Shown: piece after piece, positions 8,089 through 12,287 of the stretch
How positions within the stretch are numbered: the stretch's first letter is position 1
Layout of the letters: each line of letters begins with the position of its first letter
NCBI GenBank assembly: GCA_900404475.1
Contig: OUQQ01000601.1
Location: forward strand, 1-12,287
Length of the DNA: 12,287 nt
Direction: 5' to 3'
Source: Spongospora subterranea
Lineage: Eukaryota; Endomyxa; Phytomyxea; Plasmodiophorida; Plasmodiophoridae
Notes under the pieces: generated by a model
What the model saw: only the letters and a program-made list of their open reading frames with translations
The model's database searches: none
What the model was told of the DNA's origin: nothing
Position numbers and translations under genes: made by a program

Positions 8089-8418
8089 CGAGCTACGCCA
8101 GATGGTAGGGGTGACGTAATGGTCACTAGGGCATCGTCCACCGCGCTGAAGTGTCGTGACAACGAGACAATCTTGTCATGACGACCAATAAAGGCTTTTA
8201 CCTGCAAATCGTTTCTTCCGAGTGTTGAAGCCGTTCTTGGGGAAATAGTCAATTAACTCTCTGCTGACACCACGTGAAGAAATGGATCCTCCACTTACCA
8301 CGATTGCACTTCCTAAAGCCAAGAACGTTTCACGATTCATTTGGAGGAACTTCAAAAACTGGCTCTGGTCGATGGAATGTTGCAGCAGCAGTTCTTTCAA
8401 ACACAATTGTCCATTCAC
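7984..8418 (-). pseudogene. PIF/Harbinger-like transposase relic, minus copy
   Basis: Reading down the minus strand, frame 8418-8176 carries KELLLQHS and FLKFLQMNRETFLAL, the N-terminal 'F...FRM..eTF..L' motif of these transposases. A second frame gives RLQHSEETI near 8220. The frame 8252-7983 gives RHFSAVDDALVTI and VNRNKRFFAYFKNCIGCIG. A further frameshift yields AALDETHI at 8036-8013, where the usual DGTHI Gly is Glu. At least three frame changes show it is dead. Homology ends just past the first catalytic Asp, exactly as in the facing plus-strand copy. Confidence 0.6.
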
Positions 8419-9180
8419 TATAGAGGTCCGACAGGGCTCACAGAAATAGTGTGTTGCCGACTATCCGACCGTTAAGACAGCAATGTCGGTGGCAGAATGG
8501 TCGTCGCAATCGGTGTCTTCATGATGCATGGAGGAAGAACAAGATCTTTATATGTGTACCGTATTTCAAATCTCTTTGGCTGAATTTTTCATTTGCCGCC
8601 GGAATATTTTAGGTCCAATATTGTACTTTGCAAAAGTCAACTTTGCAAAATACATTCCCAAACGCATCAGCGAAGTTTAATTTTGCCAAAATTTGTGGAT
8701 CTAAACGGCCTCATTCAATTTCTATGTTAGTAGTCATTGCTGGCATTAACAGCTTTGTTTCGATTGTAGTTTGTGTCGTGTGACCCCCAACAGATACTGA
8801 AGATCCGTCCCTGTTGCTTATTTGGACTCTCAAGCGGTCCGACAAACATCTTCATTCTTTCTGTTGCTCGTGGTGTGCTTGCCGTGCTGACGATATTATC
8901 GTTCTGGATTGAATGCCTCATCCGTCTTGTACAAAGAGTTGATGTCTGAGTTGATCGTTGCTGCGTGTGTCGGCATTTGTTTCCATTTTCGGTTTACATC
9001 ATCTTAGTCGAAGGACCGGTTCAAAATTCGACATTGTTTCGTTTCTTCCAATGTTCTCTTTAACTTTGATGCCTTGTTTTCTTTTCTAAGATTTTTCACA
9101 ACTAAGTCACCATTAAAAACAGTGCCGAAATTCGTATACAATTTTCTTCACTCTTTTCCGTTGAGAAGGCAAAAATCGTT
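8419..9180. other. Intergenic, no gene identified
   Basis: A+T-rich in the first part. A minus-strand frame at 8727-8921 (64 codons) has no recognisable domain. The last 100 bases, in the frame of the ATG at 9074, may be decayed N-terminal copia RT sequence, but no motif can be assigned before about 9182. Confidence 0.4.
8626..8695. repeat. Cluster of TTTGCAAA-type palindromes
   Basis: CTTTGCAAAA occurs at 8626-8635 and again at 8641-8650, each containing the perfect palindrome TTTGCAAA. About 30 bases on is AATTTTG-c-CAAAATT, a perfect 7-bp inverted repeat with a one-base loop. These could be transposon-end or regulatory sequence; neither can be shown. Confidence 0.4.
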
Positions 9181-9181
9181 T

Positions 9182-9893
9182 GTGAAATCTTTGAAATTGT
9201 GGTGCCTGAAAGGTGCTTTAGCTGGAACATCAAGGCCTCGTTATTGCAATGATGAATTGATTGTGCGATTCAGCGGTTTCCTTATACAAATCCAATATTT
9301 TTATCCAAAAATCCACGTCGAACGAGTTCTAATATCGAGGTTTCGCATGAAGAATCTGGGTGAAATTCAACACCCTTGAAATCGAAGTTTCAAAGACCAA
9401 CAGCGGCCTCACACTCGATCAAACAGCATATTCTAAGGCTAATGTGAGAAAATTTGGACAAGAGCAATGCAAATGTCGTTCTACACCAATGACAAGACAT
9501 ACGAGCCAGGCGGTGCAGAAAGCAATGATGGCCAGAACTACCCATTCGCGAGGCAATCGGATCCCTAATATACTTCACGAACAGCACTAGACCCGACTTG
9601 GCATTGGCTGTGAATCGGTCGCAAGACATGTTACGAATCCCACGAAGCGTCTCTGGCGAACGATTCAGCACAGTCGGCTTAACCTTCAGGCACGGAAATT
9701 TTGTTTTGACCGGATGGGCCGACAGCGATCACGCTGGCGACACAACTGATCGAAAATCAACCACCGGATGGGCATATCAGTTAGGAGAGAATACTATCTC
9801 ATGGAAAAGTACATATCAGAAAGCGGTAACACTGTCTACTACAGAAGTCGAATACATGGCCGCATGTGACGCCGCAAAAGAAGCAAAATCCTT
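9182..9893 (+). pseudogene. Ty1/copia pol 3' part: RT remnant and RNase H
   Basis: The first block (9182-9376) holds a worn 'kaLyGLKQAPR.WN' region read as RPRYCNDEL, then FRMKNLGEI. A frameshift at about 9375 leads to LEIEVSKTNSGLTLDQTAY and CRSTPM (to 9491). From 9541 another frame gives REAIGSLIYFTNSTRPDLAL. After a small local frame change it continues as LTGWADSDHAGDTTDRKSTT, ISWKS and LSTTEVEYMAACDAAKEA, the copia RNase H with its first Asp and its Glu still in place. The RT catalytic YVDD box is absent: too few residues lie between the two RT motifs, so a deletion removed it. Dead element. At about 9890 the frame passes without a stop into gypsy gag sequence. Confidence 0.85.
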
Positions 9894-10246
9894 CAAATGT
9901 GGAGAAATGGGCCACACCGCACCGCGCTGCTACAAATCTGCAAGCTCTATCAGATACCAGCTTCATGCACTCATCAGAGGAAACCCGGAGGAGCAAGCCC
10001 AGGAGTCGAGTGATTCTGTCTACGGTGCTCAGAAACTGTTTGAAGATTGCCCTTCGTTTCACCATTCCAGTACGCAGCAGATCGATTACGAGTCTGCTGA
10101 TTTTGCGCCACTACGTCTCGATGGCAGCATTGAAGACAAAGCCTATGTTGATTCAGGCTCCTCTTTTTCATCAATATCGACAACGATCTATGAGCGTTTT
10201 CACCTGGAACAAAGCAGACGTTCCAGTCGGCCAGCTCGAACTCGGT
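9889..10246 (+). pseudogene. Ty3/gypsy gag zinc knuckle and start of protease
   Basis: Same frame as the copia RNase H before it. FKCGEMGHTAPRCYK (9892-9936) is a CCHC zinc knuckle of retrotransposon Gag whose first Cys has become Ser (S-x2-C-x4-H-x4-C). About 70 residues later DKAYVDSGSSFSSIS has the retropepsin active-site DSG at 10150-10158. The frame ends at a TAA near 10246, and protease homology continues in other frames. Confidence 0.75.
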
Positions 10247-10762
10247 AATATCGCTGTCCAAGCGCAATGCATTCACTCCCAGAATCGGGTCCATTCAAGT
10301 CTCGTTTCTTTGGGCTTCTTCCCTCTTCAGTCACCGATTCGAAATTGTGGAACCTCCGGAAGGTATTCCCACCACCATTGGAAGAGATCTTTTTGGCCCT
10401 CTAGGATTTTTACAGGTGGTCTACCAGTTGAACTGCCGTTTTCTGATTTTCAAATGCCGCCATTTGAGGACAAAGATCCATGTCTGTTCGATCCACAGGA
10501 AGAGGCTGCACATCCTCTTGCGAGTCATCCAGACATTCTGGCTGCCATTAACCGCAACACATCTCTGCCTGTCAATTCATTTTGCTCAATTCCTGAAGCG
10601 TGCATGTATTTAGATACTGGAGATGCAACACATATTTGCCGGCGGCAGTACATCATTCCAGAAAAACTTCATAGCCTAGTGGACAACCAGGTTACAGTTT
10701 GGATAGATTCAGGCAAGTTGGTAGAGAGGCACCAAGGAACGTTCCATTAACGGTGGACGGTC
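10247..10762 (+). pseudogene. Ty3/gypsy protease end and RT N-terminal linker, frameshifted
   Basis: SHRFEIVEPPEGIP and TIGRDLFGPLGF (10329-10406), in one frame, match the C-terminal part of gypsy retropepsins. At about 10415 the frame shifts to TGLPVELPFSD, and later YLDTGDATHICRRQY (10607-10651) matches the 'IdTGda.Pi..r.yr' entry to gypsy RT. It ends at a TAA at 10748-10750. No catalytic residue beyond DSG is expected in this stretch. Confidence 0.7.
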
Positions 10763-11658
10763 GCATTAAAGAAGGATATCACAACCGGAGCAAAGAAACC
10801 CGGGCGCGTCTGTCTCGACCCGAGACCGCTCAACACTCTTCTCAAACCAGATAGGTACCCGGTGCCGCTCGTTTCCGACATTTTAGATTTCTTGATAGAA
10901 AATGTTTCTTCAGTGGTATAGGTCTGGAGCAGAGTTTTCTACAATTACCGGTGCATCTGCCGCACCGATGCAAACTCGAATTGACATTGTTCGATCGACA
11001 CCTAATGTTCACAAAAGCACCTTTCGGACCCAAGACCGAGTTCGTCCTTCAACGAGTCATGAATCGCATATCGAAGGTTCTAACTGTGCCAAACCATTTC
11101 AGGACGATGTTCCGATAGGCTCGCACACAGCCGAGCAGCATCTGAAGGATATAATCGAGACACTCGATCGCCTTACCGCAGCAAACCTGCGCATCAATTC
11201 GAAGAAAAGCCACTTCTTTCGTCAACCTATTCATTTATTAGGCCATACTTTCAGCAGGGATGGGATATCCATCGATACGAGGAAACTCGTCGATGTCGAG
11301 AAGTGGAATCTTGCGCAATCCGGTACGGAAAAATCCAAATTTCTTGGACTGATTAATTACTTCAGAGATTTCATTCCATGTTATTCAACATTAGCAGCTC
11401 CGTTAGAGTCTATGAGAAAAATTCCCATTCTGACAGATGAGCATTGGACCGACAAGCGAATTCAGTCATTCGAGTCGTTAAAGGCAACTCTTCGATTAGG
11501 AACATTTTTATCGTTTACAGACTTTTCAGAGCCCTTTGTGATTGCCACGGACGCTTCTGACGTTGGGATCGGAGCAGTACTTTATCAGCTGAGGAAACCA
11601 GAGGACGAGGACGTTGCCGGCAATCGTAATTGGATTGGTTTCTATGCCAGAGCGTTAT
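10763..11658 (+). pseudogene. Ty3/gypsy reverse transcriptase and start of RNase H, frameshifted
   Basis: Three frames carry successive RT blocks. 10763-10918 has KKDITTGAKKPGRVCLDPR and YPVPLVSDI and ends at a TAG. 10906-11115 has LEQSFLQLPVH and FTKAPFGPKTEFVLQRVM. 11091-11658 has FQDD (11097-11108, the YxDD box with Phe first), then LRINSKKSHFF, LLGHTFSRDG and FLGLINYFRDFIP, passing into RNase H with VIATDASDVGIGAVLYQ. The first catalytic Asp of RT, expected before LEQSF, is a Gly (GGT at 10921-10923). The linker and RNase H blocks stay in one frame for over 500 bases. The element cannot make an active enzyme. Confidence 0.9.
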
Positions 11659-11975
11659 CAGTCGGAGTGCAATTATTCGACGACACGGAAAGAGCTCCTT
11701 GCAATCGTTTTTGCGCTGAAACGCTGTCATTATTTTGTATGGGGGCGTCATTTTACTCTTTATACGGATCATCGAGCACTTGCATATCTATTTTCGCAGA
11801 AGATCATATTCTCAATTCTCTACAATTGGATTGATACAAATCATCCATCGTCCAGGCGTTTTGAATGTCTTGCCAGGCGCGCTCTCAAGACTTCATCCGT
11901 CGTCGAAAATAGAGATGAATTTTACGCATCACAGCCCAAACATAGACGTCAATGAGCAAGAGGATGTCCTAAATT
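11659..11975 (+). pseudogene. Ty3/gypsy RNase H, frameshifted
   Basis: Continues RNase H one frame on from the block ending at 11658. QSECNYSTTRKELLAIVFAL carries the catalytic Glu, and WGRHFTLYTDHRALAYLF carries the next Asp. At about 11800 the frame shifts again to give IIHRPGVLNVLPGALSRLHP, the usual RNase H end 'H.pG..N..aDaLSR' with the Asp changed to Gly. A stop follows at 11975-11977. Confidence 0.9.
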
Positions 11976-11981
11976 GAGAAG

Positions 11982-12287
11982 GCTCATATTTAAGGTCATT
12001 TTGCCAAGCTACTGTTGCTGCAATTCTCGGTGCCGGCCAACTATGGCCGTCCATGCGCCGTGATTGCACACAATGCTCAAGGCACAATTTAGTCAAACAA
12101 GGCCATCACCCGTTGACACCTATAACGGCGACCATGCCAATGGACCATCTTGCTGTTGATACAGCGACATCCTTCCCAACATCTCCTACGGTAATAACGT
12201 TTTACCCGTTGTGGTTTGCATTTACACTCGTTTTGTATTTTTACGAGCAATGCCTGCCGCTTCTGTCGCAACGAATTTATTCGCTAT
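11982..12287 (+). pseudogene. Ty3/gypsy integrase N-terminal part, cut by window end
   Basis: HHCC zinc-binding module: AHI-stop-GHFA at 11982-12005 supplies the two His, and CTQCSRHN near 12056 supplies the two Cys. Next come GHHPLTPI and DHLAVDTATSFPTSP, with the first catalytic Asp of the core in AVD. At about 12190 a frameshift leads to YTRFVFLRAMPAASVATN, the next core strand. The other catalytic residues would lie beyond the window. The in-frame stop and the frameshift show decay. Confidence 0.85.

Noticed and set aside
8727..8921. 64-codon minus-strand frame as a possible copia linker
   Set aside because: No conserved retrotransposon motif could be pointed to.
9010..9030. tRNA B-box-like GGTTCAAAATTC
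   Set aside because: No matching A box, acceptor stem or cloverleaf around it.
9190..12287. Functional LTR retrotransposon
   Set aside because: Multiple frameshifts and stops, missing YVDD in the copia part, an RT Asp to Gly change in the gypsy part, and no LTR, primer-binding site or polypurine tract identified.

Overview
The window looks like a gene-poor, transposon-rich stretch of a eukaryotic nuclear genome. The eukaryotic signs are: a 47-base GT..AG intron that joins two otherwise separate reading frames; relics of Ty1/copia and Ty3/gypsy retrotransposons and of PIF/Harbinger-like and (less surely) ISXO2/Merlin-like DNA transposons; a signal-peptide repeat protein; and a Kozak-like start with an AATAAA overlapping the stop on the only housekeeping gene. 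The very short intron and the fungal-looking gypsy motifs would suit an early-diverging fungus or another microbial (perhaps parasitic) eukaryote, but the sequence alone does not settle the species.

Layout. Positions 1-96 hold three copies of a 32-base tandem repeat, followed at about 98-265 by a possible degraded transposase. Positions 461-3273 (minus strand) hold one spliced gene for a predicted 921-residue protein. It has a signal peptide, about eight Cys-containing modules arranged as two 270-residue super-repeats, then a PKKRK nuclear-localisation-like motif and a basic tail. It matches no family I know, and its layout is that of a candidate secreted effector. Positions 3400-5880 have no convincing gene, only a possible copia scrap and an interrupted minus-strand frame.

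Positions 6059-7447 (plus strand) carry an intact, intronless argininosuccinate lyase of strikingly proteobacterial type, with higher GC than its surroundings: a likely horizontally acquired gene. Positions 7747-8418 contain two degraded copies of the same DDE transposase family lying tail to tail, forming an imperfect inverted repeat centred near 7983. From about 9180 to the window end lies a degraded copia pol 3' part. It runs in frame into a gypsy gag zinc knuckle and protease, then RT, RNase H and the start of integrase, all broken by frameshifts and stops.

How the parts relate. The two intact genes have no evident functional link. Argininosuccinate lyase performs the last step of arginine synthesis, and no other arginine gene is present. 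The repeat-rich secreted protein sits beside satellite repeats and dead transposons, a setting typical of fast-evolving lineage-specific genes. No tRNA, rRNA or CRISPR array was seen.
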